The notes under the pieces were generated by a model, which was given only the letters and a program-made list of their open reading frames with translations, was not told where the DNA came from and searched no databases. Shown piece after piece: positions 49,640-61,941 of a stretch of DNA of 64,000 nt. The stretch's first letter is position 1, and each line of letters starts with the position of its first letter. The position numbers and the translations under genes are program-made. The DNA lies in NCBI GenBank assembly GCA_012932295.1, contig JAAONU010000004.1:28994304-29058303 (forward strand), given 5' to 3'. This DNA is from Cyclina sinensis (lineage: Eukaryota > Mollusca > Bivalvia > Venerida > Veneridae).

Positions 49640-52240
49640 GGTGACTGTTAGACTGCGGATCAACCTCCATCTTCAGCTTGGTGCCCGCCGTCGTAAGATG
49701 TTTCGGCTCTTAACCAAGTACAACATGGTGACAGGTTGGCACACAGATCACTGTGTGGAGGTTGATTGCTTCCAGCTCTTCTCCTCTCTTCGAGGCCACA
49801 GCCAGCTTGACACACGCTCGGCAGCTTGGCTTAGTTTCAGAAACACCCTGCATTTGTCCCTGCCAGTAGTCCCAACCGCTGTCATTAGGCTGCACACCGA
49901 TTAGGAAATGAAGCCTCTCACTCCTACTTCGATGAACTGCCATGCACGCCAGCCTCGTTGTTTGCATTCTTGCTGAAGCTTTGTGTACTTTGTTTTTTTT
50001 ATTCCTCTCGTAGGCTTCCTCGCATCTTGACTCCCATGACATAGTTAGCTCGGTGGTGATGAGCTTCCCTTCCATTTCTCAGACCAAAGTACGATATATG
50101 GTCTCAAGTTGGTTTGGACAATACTTAGGAACGAACATTAGTCACTTCCCTTTGTCAACACTCATGTTCCATCCGGTGGTGCTATCTAAGATAGATGTTT
50201 TCTGTGGATGCTCTTTCTTGGCATTTTCGCCTGGCTTCACAAAATGGATGTGACCTCGCTGGTGGTTACTTCTGCGCTCCTTCTTCCTTTCAATTTCTAG
50301 CCAGTTAGCCACCTCTCTGAGGACTTCTTCATATCGCCATCTTTACTGTCCTCGTGTCAGGGATGTAGTACACGGTATGAGGACATGCTCTAGTGTATCA
50401 GGTCTGTCACAAGGACTGCATGTTGGGCCCCATCTGCAGAGGTTAGTTGGGATGGTAGTAGGTCATGGACATACCTGAAAAAGAAAGACAATCTAAGTGG
50501 CTCGTACTTCCAGATGTCATCCCAGGTCAACTTCCTGTCTACGGTATTCCATGATCCCAGTGCCCCAATATCCTCTGCTCTTGCTTGTCTTGCATTCTCC
50601 TCGGTTCTCCTGACTTCTGACTGGACCATTGCTCGCCTCTCATTCTGGCCTGACCGGCTCCACAGAAGTGTTTTTGTGGCACCTATCCCTTGGCGTCTAA
50701 CCGCAGTCAACCCGACAATGTCCTTGTGCTTAAGTGCGCTCTCTGCCTGGCTTAAGACTCTGTTGCTGAACACTTTCTGCCTGTACGGGTAACAATTCCT
50801 GCTTCTCTGATCAGCTCGTCTGGAGAGTCTCTAAGTGTCAAAACCAGTCTTGTCTTGGCTGTCTTGAATTCCTCTACCAGTGAGGAGAGATGGAATTGAA
50901 GCTTGCAGCTCTTTCCGTACAGTCCTATGCTGGTGAAACGTGGAGGTATTCCTAGCCATTTTCTGAGGTGTCGACTGGTTATACTCTCCATGGCTTCCAC
51001 TGTTGAAATTGGTACCTCGTACGACATCATTGGCCAGATTAGCCTTGGGAATAAGGCGTGCTGGTATGGCCAGGCTTTGAACTTCCCAGGGAGTCCGCTA
51101 CGATTGGTCTTCCTCGGACCGTCTTTTACCTGGTCCTTTTGCATCTTGACATAGGGCTTTTCGTAACAGAGTGGATGTCCTGACCCTATACACGAAGAAC
51201 AATTCTGTCTGTTGTACTGCTATTCTTTATGATGAGAAATCTGGACTTAACGGCCTTGAACTTCATCCTGGCCCATGAAGCGACGTCTGTCAGGGCTGTC
51301 AGCATCCATCTAGCCTGTATGTGGGTTGTTTTAGTTAATGTGAGGTCATCCATGAAGCCTCGGCTGGATGGGAGGTATATGCCTTACCCCGTCACGTCTT
51401 TGGTCCGCGGGTCACTCTTTGGGAGCGTTGATCAACAGATTCATCCCAATGATGAAGAGTACCACGGAAACTGTGCATCCGGTGACTATTACGTTCTCCA
51501 ACTCCTGCCAGTTTGTCAGCTGGTCACCAACCAAGTACTGGTGAACGCCATTCTTTTCTTGGTCCTTTCCCGTGTCTTTTTCATTGTGCTCTCAGCTTGC
51601 CGCAGAGATCTCAGCTATATGCGTAGTGTGTCTCTAAGCTGAGACAATCCAAGTCGCTTCATTGGTGAGCTGGCCTGGTATTTTCGCTTAAGCTCTCTGA
51701 CTTTACGGCTCAGGTTTTCTGTGCGAGATTGCCGTCTGTTTGGTTTTGGTGGCTTCTTGCATACCTTTTCTTCTTCAGTTCTAAACCGTCCCTTTGCTAA
51801 GGAGTAGTCTTGGGTGGTTAGGGTGTTTAACTTCCGGTCCACTGGTCCTTGCATGGATGTTTCGAGGATGGTCTCTAGGGCCTCGTCTAAATGTCTCCGT
51901 GATGTTTTGTCTGATGCCTTTGGCCATTTGATCCTTCGTTTTCTGTGTCTAGTGACCGGGTCTTGGTGTGGTTAACCCAGAACAGTCTCATGCTCTGCTT
52001 CCTGACGGCAATCTGTCTGAGTCTGGAATAGATCTAGGAGCGGGTCTTCTTCATCCACCTCTGGGTCCAGGAAGGCATCATATGTTGTTTCCTGAACAGA
52101 GAGTACTCCTGCGTCTCACTAGCCAAACTGACTATGCTCTGTCAGGGTGACTTCACACGTTGGCAACCAGATTTTACTTGATGTATGCGTAGACCTCGCT
52201 GGTTCTTGCAGTCATTTCCGCATGTGCAAGTTACTGTCCC
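49640..52240 (-). pseudogene. Relic of a zinc-finger / RT / RLE non-LTR retrotransposon
   Basis: Such elements copy RNA into DNA at a nick made by their own endonuclease. Reading on the minus strand, the order is intact. An N-terminal zinc finger has C-x-C-x3-4-C, then GLRIH, then C (52163-52228). A linker contains RIKWPK (about 51920) and VDRKLNTLTT (about 51830). RT follows with VTGCTVSV (51475-51486 at its core) and the catalytic FMDD (51345-51356). Then come KFKAWPYQHALFPRLIWP (about 51060) and a CCHC knuckle, C-x2-C-x7-H-x4-C (50370-50420). Last is a restriction-like endonuclease region with RPYIVLWSE and ELTMSWE...CEEAYER. Between about 51540 and 51570 the frame jumps from the linker basic region to just before VTGC, so the first RT motifs (roughly 1 kb) are deleted. 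Stops and frameshifts occur throughout. GC content is well above the flanks. The domain set fits the R2/NeSL-type, RLE-encoding LINEs; the clade is not certain. Confidence 0.85.
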
Positions 52241-52334
52241 TGGTTATATAACCTGTCTGATTTCGCTTGCGTTTCTAAAACAAACTTTGAGATGATGCAT
52301 TCATAAACGTTAATTTCAGTTAACAGCACACACA

Positions 52335-53100
52335 GTTTTACATCAATCAATCAATCAACAGTCAAGCAATGTTTATCTCACAATTCATGATAAACAGGAC
52401 AATATGAGATATAAAAAATATATTCAATATTAAAAATGTGAGGCATATATACGAGAACTATAAGGTGTATTAACTAAGTATTGTTCAAGATGAAATTCAT
52501 CTATATACAACCTTTATTTTTACATTTACTTGAATGATCAATCATTGAGTGCATTTCATTTAAAAATAAGTCAGAAAGTTTCTGTTTGACACTTGCGACC
52601 GAGCACTTGTGATTTAGAAAATCTTGTTATGTCAAAAAAACAAATCTAATGAATATATATCTCAAATATACTTCATCCGCTAAAATGGTTGTCTACTTAC
52701 ATTTGTACGGTTGGTAAATTCGGTAAACATGGTGTTATACAAGAAACGAGAGAACTTAAACTCATACGCAAGCTTTGACCAAACAAAAAATCATAATTTT
52801 ATCTATATCAATATATTTATCTATATATTAAAATTGACTTAAAACCAGTTTCTCCATACACCTTTGGAGCGCTGGCTTGCAGACCAAGTATATGTTTTAA
52901 ATATTTAAGGTGTACTTTTTCAAGAACATTATTGTTATCATACCCCCAACATTCACAACCATAGAGTAAAATATGTTTAACAGGCTTATTAAATCAATCT
53001 ATTTGCATATCTATTTGCATATCGAACCAGATGCTCTTAGACTTTTCTTATCAAATAGTACATAGCTTTGGTAGCTTGGCTAGCGATGTATACAATGTTA
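52335..53100 (-). pseudogene. 3' relic of a second LINE (RT C-terminal region)
   Basis: On the minus strand ASQATKAMYYLIRKV (about 53085-53040) is followed, after a stop and a shift, by NKPVKHILLYGCECWGYDNN (about 52990-52930), KVHLKYLKHILGLQ and VYGETGF. Further on KFSRFLYNTMF and VKQKLSDLF match the usual tail of this LINE type. The end is a short (TGAT)n-like 3' tail, GATTGATTGATTGATG (plus-strand 52345-52360). The catalytic RT domain is absent, so it is a 5'-truncated, mutated copy. It differs in family from the element at 49640 but has the same orientation. Confidence 0.8.
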
Positions 53101-54299
53101 TAATTATGAGTAAAACCTCACAAACCCAAAATGTAATGACGGTTATTAGCTCGATTAATAACTTATTGACAGGTAATTATTTACAGCCGACGAACCTTAT
53201 GATTTATATTATACAAAAGAACTTTTTGGTGAGAGGCAATTAAACGAACTTGTTATAATCAACAATGCATAATTTCAGTGTAAAGTACATACAGTATTTT
53301 AATACTAGCACACACACACGTGTTTTTTTTTTCTCAAGAATAAAATAAGCAAATACACCTTCCACATTAGACAGATTACAGTTTTGTTAGTATCATAATA
53401 AATAAAATAAAACAGTGACTTCTGTTGTTGTGTAGCACAGTGCTTCCTCTAATGTCTTAGAGCGAATTCAAATATATCTTGCATTCTGAAATATTTTTTT
53501 TAAGAAAGTCGAAATGAATGAAAATATTTGTTCAAAAAGGTAATAAGAAGTAAACCCTGATGAATAATGATATATCTGGTTACGAACTGACATAATATGT
53601 AGAAGCGAGAACAGAAATACTGAGCTTACAGTTCTCTTTCATTAAACAAAACAAAGTTTTTACGGCTGAGATTTTCAACAAATAAGCAATTCTTACGCAT
53701 CTATCAACAGTCTTCCATTTAAGTATTACCGAATATATTTGTAATTTAAATATTTTAAAATATGTTATAAGAAGGAGTTTGCTTACTTAATGCTTATAAA
53801 CAATTGTACTCACAGTAAAACTTCTTATCAGATTCATATATTCTTTATCTCTCTGTTATATCCGGAATCACTGAAGACAAGCTGTAACTCTAAAGAACTA
53901 AACATCTAAATCCCAACTCAATTCTTTATACCTCATTTCTCTTTAAGTGTAAGGCTGAAACAATGCCCTTTTTTTAAAAAAAAGTCATCTAGTCAGAAAA
54001 AATCCACATTCTTATAAGTGTGGGCGTAAACGAATCACAATACCACGCAGCCTTGTTCCTAATAAAATGTTCGAGGAGCAACAATCTGATCATTAAATGG
54101 TGCCAAGAAAATTGACAATATTCCTTATTTTTGTCATGCCCGCTATGGATTATCATCCCAATATTAATGTTTGTTTAACAAGGAATTAATTGCTCTTTCT
54201 AAACGTTCAGTGGTATACTCACAATATCGTATTGACGATATTGATTCATCATAATAATAAAACAAATAAAAAAGGCAGACATCTTTTTTATGACGAAGG
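53101..54299. other. AT-rich non-coding DNA
   Basis: No feature can be supported apart from a short (CA)5 run near 53311. Confidence 0.5.
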
Positions 54300-54366
54300 A
54301 CCTGATCTGTCGCCTTTAACCGTGAGTAGTTTGAGTCAGTGCGCCTCTTGTATATTAATCATCGAA
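54300..54366 (+). repeat. Solitary relative of the 42-bp minisatellite and its flanks
   Basis: ACCTGATCTGTCGCCT, then GTGAGT, then GAGTCAGTGCGCC and CTTGTATATTAATCATCGAA with TCACCAACAAC match, in order, the left flank of the 42.5-kb array (GGATCTGTTTAGTCGCCT), one unit, and its right flank (CACCTTTGTATGTTAATTGT followed by CAAATCAGCAACAC, 43662-43695). Only about one unit is present. Confidence 0.6.
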
Positions 54367-57300
54367 TCACCAACAACCATTTTGATTTTAGCCCATCATT
54401 TCCCGCATTCCAGGCACAAGATCACAGAAGGATATTCATTCACTTGGAGCAGTTATCTATGTGAAATTTACGAATTGGGATCCATGTTTTGGGACGGACC
54501 AGTCAATAGAAACAAGTATTGAAGTTTTATGTTTTACGATTAACTACTATATTTCATTCAAGATGGAAAGACTTTGCTTTGATCTGTGTTGCAAAAGAAA
54601 ATTTAGCGCAGTGCTTTCATTGCAGTCTTCTCACCTTAAGACGTCTACATACAATTTATTGGTGTCCAAACTTATGTGACCTAAAAAAATGCAAAAAGTC
54701 ATGAATTAGAAAGTCCGCCATCTTGGAGATGATATTGAAACTGTATAATATTTTCTTTAAAATGTTGACATATACTCACTCGTAAAAAGTTACGGATATT
54801 TTCTACAAGAATTGACGAGTAGGTCAAACAGGTTTGTTCGCAAATATATAGCGGATGAGACATCTTAAATACTCTTTAGGTTTTAGTTTCATTTTCAGTT
54901 CCAGTCGGAAGCCAGCGATTTACAGGATAATTTAAACCACCGCCTTAACGAAGGTTACGTGACCCGTCCGACATTTAAGGAAATAGCAGAAGCAACTTTA
55001 AACATACTGATACACTCATTAACGATATATCGTGAATTGTATTTCAGAAATATACTATATATTTGTCCAAGTATTATGTTGAATGTTTTATTCCTGGCTT
55101 GAACATAATCTAAACTTTGTGTTAAGATATAGCTCCTGTTTCTATGGCCAACTCTTTCGCGATGCCCTGTGGTGTTAGAAATACCGTTACGTAATGTTAA
55201 CGTGAGATGCTGTCTTTGTTTGAAAAGTCACCGTTTGTCTTGCTTGATAAGACACAGTTAAACACTTATATACCGAAAAGTGCTCTTGAAAGAAATACCT
55301 GCAGGCAATAACACGTTGCCTTTATTTGTGCCTTAAGTTGTTATATGAAATGAAAGAACAGTCATTCAAGAACTTGTAAAATGTAGCATCTAGGTGTTGT
55401 AATATGAATCAGGATAATTGTTTTCGATGCTTTATTTCTTGTATTTAGAAAGCTTTTTTTAAGAAGTATTGATCAATACCATCTGATAAGTACAACATTT
55501 AAGCTTGTATATGCAGAAAGTTAAAAGCTTATTTATGTTATTATATGATCATGTTTACTGTCAGAAAAAATAGAGGCTGCAAGGAATACGATATTAAGAT
55601 TTTTCTGTACGGAAAATTGCCAGTATTATATTCCTATATGTACAATTGGAGCGGGGTTAGTGTTATCCAGTATTATGTAATTCTATGTTTTGATTGGCTG
55701 TTAGAAGATCCGATTATTGCCGAAGCATTGCGTATTTTTACGATGTACCACCTGTTGAATCAATTTGCGAAGTTGTGTTATTCCGGAAATCTTCGGACAG
55801 AATCACGGACAGAATCACGTGACTGTCTGGTAATATTGTATAGGAACATTGAATGTTATTGTTTTGAAATCTATTATTATAGTAACAAGTAACTGGTAAG
55901 AGATACAGGTAACTTTTTGAAGGCTGGCCAAAATATGGCGGTTGATAAAAATGCAAAACATATAATTTTGTAATTACAGTTACAAAGTCATTTTTCATCA
56001 AACAATTCAATATTTTAAATCATTTGAAAGGTCTGTAAACTCATATTTTACATTTATAAAAAAATATTTTTCGAAACTGTTCACTTTCTTCTTGTAAATG
56101 GTTAAACTTAGTGCATCTAAGGTGCTAGAAAAATGTTGAAAAAATGCTGAAACGACAGGACCTGGTATAAATTAGTTTAGTTTTCTTTTTTAAAAGCAAA
56201 AATTCAAAATCTGCTTATATTTTCAAAATATGAATTTAAAGAGTCTTCAAATGATGTAAAATGAAACAATGTTTTTGTTTAATGTTTTCAAATAATAAAA
56301 TTTGGCTCACAAGGAAAAAAAAACACCTTAAGTTAAAAATTCAGTCTGGTTCCCGGTGGTACTTTGCTAAGCCGTGACTGTTCCTCACCTGGTCTTTAAT
56401 ATGTTGAATTATATCAAAATAATCAAAGCATGGTCATACTTTATTATCATAAGTGATATAACAAGTATATTAAATATACAAATTTTGTATTTCTATTCAA
56501 GCATGTTTGTTATTCTGTTCAAGCATGTTATTCCATGAAATTCATGTTATTTTGTTATTTAACAAAACAAACACTGTTTTAGTATCATAATTATCACTAT
56601 TAACATCAAGAGATAAATGGAAATAAAAGGTTGAACAAATATGTTGATTTTGTTCTTCACAAATTGGGCATTACCTTAGTTATAATTTGTCTGAACAGAC
56701 AGGTTCTCAATTTAAAGATACAAATTAAATTTCTTTTTTTAGCATCTGCAAACAAATTAGAGTGCTGTAGCTTAAAGTTCCTTAAAACTACAGTAAAAAC
56801 CGTACACTCAAATGGACTTATGTCCATTTGAATTTTCCTTGTTTTATTTTAGAATAACCCTTTTCCTCATGTTTTAAAGATTATAGAAACATTTCTATAC
56901 TCTTCCGGTTTCGATTTTTTCTGCCGTATATGAAGTCAACTGCCTACTTTTAACTCGTTTGTTTGATATAAAGTACACGTTAGACATACTTCCTGTCGCA
57001 AATTTTGTTAATACTTCCCTCCATTGTGCGTGCGTGCGTGCGTTCGTATATGCACGTGGGTGCTTATGTGCATAATTGTTTATTATCATTTTTTTCACAA
57101 TTCAAAACATAATACTTTACTACACACTTATTTAATGTTCTCGTTGCAATTGTTCTTGGAATCAAATCATCAAAATTACTTCACACATGTATTTATACGG
57201 GGGACAATTATCCTCCCCCTTTTACGCTTAGTAAGTAATATTCACCATCTGCAGGAACTGATTCCATCCTCTAAAGACCACGAAACTTGTACTACTACAC

Positions 57301-58385
57301 ATATATTGCCCAGTCAAATTGTCTGGACAGGATATGTTAACAATACCATTTATTTACACTAAAAGACTTCATTTGACACTTTCAATTTTCTTAATGTGCG
57401 AAAACTAATCTTTTGTATCTTAATTGTCTGAACAGCATAATTACCTTCGCTCCAAACTTGTAATTACTTTTTTCTGATTCTGATTGTATTCCTGACACTA
57501 AGAAAAGATAAGGTTATATGTCGAAATATATATGTTCAGAACTTGTTTGATGAAAAGTGTTCTTTATTAACGTTCTTGTATGTACTGAACTGATTAACTG
57601 TTCGAAATGTGAAATATGTCAAGGTGTCAAATACCTTTTTTCTGTTCAAACGTTTAAACAGTTCACTATTTTCAAGGTTGAAAACAACCAGTTTTTTACA
57701 TTTTTAAATAATTAGCTAAATCTCATCCAAAGTACATTTACCATTCCATAAAACTTTTTAAACCATTGGTCAGCATATCGAAAACAGTTTTTATTGAACT
57801 TAAACATAAAAAACGTACACGTTTTTGTGGACAGGTTTCTTTTATTTATGATTTGGTAATGAGTATTTTTCACGCTATTAAATATAAAGGGCTTTTATAT
57901 CAACAAGGTGTATGTAATATCTTAAACAGTTCATATTCCGCGTATTAAATGTATAATAAATGCTAGTATGCTCAAAGGTAGTTTACTCATACTTGCTAAC
58001 ATTTTGCTATTGAATAAAAGTTAGCTGTCCTTTGAGTCTTTTGCCAATTTCAAGCTCAATACTAAAGCCAAAAGGATCATGTTAAAAGAATAGTTTAGAA
58101 TACAATAGGAAATATCGTCATTTTTTCTCAAAACTATACATAGGGTAATAGAAGATCTGTCAGAAAATTGTTTATGGGTGGAAGTGTCGCAAAAAAGCAT
58201 TTCTTCTAACAATGCTCGTATTTAAAGATTGTTTGTTTCTTGGTACATTTTTTCCAATTAAATACGGTTTTACCCCAAGGACAGTGTGGATTAACGTGTC
58301 TAAGATAAAATAAATATTTCGGACAAGCTAGATGTGTAAGATTGTATGGACGAGTTTACACTGTTAGGTGAAGAACGAGACTCGT
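54367..58385. other. AT-rich non-coding DNA
   Basis: No firm feature. 57026-57042 is a (GTGC)4 tract. A plus-strand frame at 55545-55892 (115 codons, real ATG) has no recognisable domain and includes a short TCACGGACAGAA direct repeat. I leave it uncalled. Confidence 0.45.
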
Positions 58386-58387
58386 CG

Positions 58388-58626
58388 GAATACCTGTCAA
58401 AATCAATTAAAACGCCACCCAATCTGTTTCTTCCAAACTCCGCCTTTTACCTGTCAAAAGTGTCATTCTGTGTACGAAATGGAAAAGCGGTTAGAAAAAA
58501 AATATCGAGTGCAGATTCCCTGTAGCAACGCAGCGACAATTACGACACAACAACTTTGGCACTGCCCAGACACTTTTTTCTGGCTGCGGGTAGATTGCAA
58601 GACGCAGTTTTATTGACAGGTATACC
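58388..58626. mobile_element. Possible MITE (~240 bp)
   Basis: GGAATACCTGTCAA on the left and TTGACAGGTATACC on the right are inverted. Inside them TTAAAAC and GTTTTA also pair. The interior is distinctly GC-richer than the flanks and holds an extra ACCTGTCAA at 58450. No transposase and no clear target duplication were seen. A GC-rich regulatory patch is the alternative. Confidence 0.4.
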
Positions 58627-59930
58627 TGAGAAAACTGTCTCGCTGTGATTGGATGATCAGTAAGTGACAGTTTAAGCTACTGAAATAAACATCGTAACAT
58701 CACTTTTTACCGCTTTTCGAATACGTGAAACTCTAATCAGTTTTGAAAGCGGTAGTATAAAAATACGTACCTCTAATCCACATCAGTCAGAAATAAGAGA
58801 TATCAATTAATACGTAACAAACAACAAAACTACTTTGTTCGCTTTAAAACCCATTTAAACATTCAAAGGTACATTCTGCTAAATTGTGCGCAACAGGATT
58901 GACTTATTTGCCACAATCATGTTTCTAACGAGCACTCCCAACACTCAAACGGCTATAACAATACTACACTTACCGTTCCATTAGTTTGATGTTGCGTCGT
59001 CTCAATGCAATCAAATTATGAGCATGTGATTAGCCACGAGACCTTACGGGATCGTGTAAATTTATAACAAGCGTAACGAATGTCCAGTGTCTAAAAGTTA
59101 ATGACAAAGAAAGGTAAAAAGTATACCAGTACAAACACTCCCAACAAGTTGAACAGTACTACAGGGAACGCACATATTTTTTCGCCACATTCGACTTAAA
59201 AATAATACCAGTCTGTTTATACAACGTCTAGTACAGACAAATTAAACAATGCGTTTATGCACCTAGTTCACCCAAGGCTGGCTTGCCCGGAGATAATTAA
59301 ATTTACAACTCGTCTAGAGAGGAGCACTTTAAGAATACGACATAATAAATGCAAAATACTAATGATATTTGACAGAAAACATAATTTGCACCCATTTGAG
59401 TTGTACTCCTGTATAAAGATTGTTAATAACTGACCAATCAGCACACCATATTTAGGTCTGATTCTTATTACCTTTGAAAGAGTACAGTGAGTTGAGGAAA
59501 GTATACGTTATGATCGACAGTTAGTTATTACCTTTAACGTGTCAACAGTGACTACTTTCTACATATGAACTGTAGAGCCTATTTTCAAAACCAAGAAAGA
59601 AAACCAAAACATTCACTCGATCAAAGTCGACGTTTTTCGCAAAGAGAAACTCCTATCATAATCTAGTACAAGTAGTATAAGTAAATTTAAAGCAGATAAT
59701 ATTTTTGTTTCTGTTTATTTCTCAAACCCTCATATCATTTGATTGTGTTCATAGATTAACATGCAAACCTCATTTCAAATCTTATTTTTCAACATTTTCG
59801 GAATGAATTTAAACTGATTTGAGAAGAAGTGAATGGAGTTAGTATCACAGTTAAAGATTGTTTTCATTTTATTCCAGTGTATATAAATACATCATCCTAT
59901 AGCCGAATAAGGCTGAAAAATATGTATTGA
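58627..59930. other. Non-coding DNA
   Basis: No gene is visible. A TATAAATA at about 59881 and scattered CCAAT-like words occur, but nothing ties them to a transcript. Confidence 0.4.
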
Positions 59931-59959
59931 TCAGTTTTATTTTATTAAATCTATGGATT

Positions 59960-60195
59960 TTATACATTGTTTGTGAAACCATACGTGTGATGGAGTGCTT
60001 GATGGAATTTGATTGTTTCCTTTCTGAAGTCACTTTTCTTAGTCTTCTTTGGCTTCGTAATATCTTTTACCGTTCTATCCCCTATTTTGTCAGTCTTGAA
60101 ATCAACTAGAATTACCCAAAAGCTGACTAAGGTCAATATTAAGTACACAAAGATAAATGCAATCAGAGAGGCTGTTATCTGATGCTCTTTACCGT
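59960..60195 (-). CDS. Candidate terminal exon, single-pass membrane protein
   Basis: On the minus strand a 78-codon frame follows an acceptor-like CACGTACAG (60196-60204), or alternatively CATCAG at 60179, and ends at TAA. AATAAAATAAAA lies 14-25 nt after the stop (59935-59946), a good polyadenylation signal. The peptide has a short hydrophilic start (DGKEHQ), one membrane segment (about residues 9-30: ITASLIAFIFVYLILTLVSF), then a basic cytosolic tail (KPKKTKKSDFRKE) ending HTYGFTNNV. That layout is typical of small type-I/III membrane proteins. I do not recognise the family. There is no start codon in the frame, so an upstream exon beyond 60.2 kb is required. Confidence 0.4.
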
Positions 60196-60209
60196 CTGTA
60201 CGTGTCAAA

Positions 60210-61475
60210 ACACCTTTTCAATGATTTTATACATATTTTTGCTTTGTAAATTTAATTTTTTTTCTTGTTTCATATATTCTGCCAAGTACTTTATGATATT
60301 TAATATACATTGTAAAACATCTTTTTCGCTCAATGTTTTTTATCATTTATCTGTTACGTATCACATATGACGCTAGACAATTACTGGGTTAAAATACCAA
60401 CACATATTCAGTTCTTCAATAAGGTACTAAAAGATTTTTTTTTTCATATCTATTGAGTTTTAGAACACAAAGAACTTTGTCGAAAGAAACAAAAGACAGG
60501 AGCTATAACCTTGAAGACAATTTAACATTTATTCTTCTTTCGATTTGTCCTTGCTTCATAAAACAGGTTTGTGTAACGCGACGTGCATTGAATATAGAAG
60601 TAATATAAAATAAATAACTTAAGTACATACTAAACACTAAAGATCTTTTAAATGATAAGTTTTTTTTCTTACAAATAGTCTTGTTTCAGCTAAATATCGG
60701 AAAGGTGAGTATTGTCAAGTGTTTACAGTGTTATCAACAAGCTCATATAAAATACCGATTTTTTTAATAGTACTGACTCTTTAAATACATTTTTACATCA
60801 ATCGGAATTAAGTTGCAGCTTTCTAAACCTGATTTGTTTGCCTTTGATCTTTGAAAAAAAAAACGAACTGCATTTTGTAGGCAAAGAAAAAATGACTTTC
60901 GCCAAAAAAAAATGTGGATGTAATGATAAAAGGACATACACATATTGTACGTTATATGAACAAAAAATGTACCGGTGTACTTAAAGTAGTTACTGACCGC
61001 CTGAACCTCGTCTAAATCTATTATGTTATTGACCGCAGACACTTAAAAAGCAATCCCATGCTATATTACTAGATAAGCTACCTACAAGTGAAGTTTTTCA
61101 TTAATGCACTGCACCCGTTCTCTTTTTATCATCCGAAATATGTAGAGAAAACAATCAACCGACAAGATGACTCCTATATTCTCTCATATTTTGTGTGGGT
61201 ATGATAAATATTCCCTCGATATTAAATCAAATGTCGTTTTAAGACGTACTCTAAATAAAACCTGAAGATAGGTTAAATAAATCACACTCAATGTCCTTTG
61301 TATGACAGTCCCTTTTCCGTGTTTTGTTATTTTAATATGAACAAGCAAAATTAATATATATATATATTTCCAGGCGGAAGATAATTTGTATCGGCAAGTT
61401 GTAGGAAGGAGGCGACAGATGAAGAGAAAAGGCTCGACAGATTTATTTAAAAATTACAAAAATTACAAATTGTTT

Positions 61476-61476
<1 letters not shown>
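60210..61476. other. AT-rich non-coding DNA
   Basis: No firm feature. A minus-strand ORF around 60970-61042 begins with a reasonable-looking peptide (SAVNNIIDLDEVQAV), but splice sites are poor. It could be an upstream exon of the frame at 59960; I could not show it. Confidence 0.35.

Positions 61477-61508
<32 letters not shown>
61477..61508 (+). repeat. (GT)n microsatellite
   Basis: About 15 GT units, followed by GAGAGAG. Confidence 0.97.
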
Positions 61509-61513
<5 letters not shown>

Positions 61514-61799
61514 TTTCTTTTCCCATTGTTGGGCCTACTGGTTACATCTATGTGAGCGTTAAGTGTACCGACAACTGACATGCCTTATTCCCCTATTATC
61601 GTTTACAATGATCCCATCAAGTTACAAATAAATCCATCAACTTTTATGGGACTAACTAAGGAGACTTAAGAGTGTGCAGCTAAAAAAGAGAAATGATATA
61701 GTTGACTGCAACTCCACCAAACGTCAAATTGTCAACAAAATCTCTCAACAGTTACAGATGTATGTTCCGGTACGTAATGATTGAGAATAATATAGAAAA

Positions 61800-61924
61800 T
61801 CAAAGAAGAGACTTTTGATTTATTCTAGTCTCAGTTCTTGTACTGTGCTTGTCTTCTCGGTCGTATTTTATCTTCGATGATTGACGTAATCCATTAATTT
61901 TGCAAATATTCCGGACAACTAAAA
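61800..61924 (-). CDS. Candidate terminal exon, hydrophilic C-terminal tail
   Basis: On the minus strand a very strong acceptor context (a pyrimidine run ending TTTTTTTTCATCGTCAG at 61925-61941) opens a frame of about 41 codons to TGA. It reads VVRNICKINGLRQSSKIKYD and continues with mixed-charge residues to NQKSLL. Composition is less AT-rich than the flanks. It would suit the cytosolic tail of a membrane protein, but that is inference. No polyadenylation signal follows closely and no upstream exon was found. Confidence 0.28.
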
Positions 61925-61941
61925 CTGACGATGAAAAAAAA

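Noticed and set aside
49638..52150. Many plus-strand open frames of 60-137 codons
   Set aside because: They are the antisense of the GC-richer LINE relic; the minus strand carries the recognisable domains.
59878..59886. TATA box (TATATAAATA) as a promoter
   Set aside because: It lies in AT-rich DNA just beyond a candidate 3' gene end on the other strand, with no downstream coding frame.
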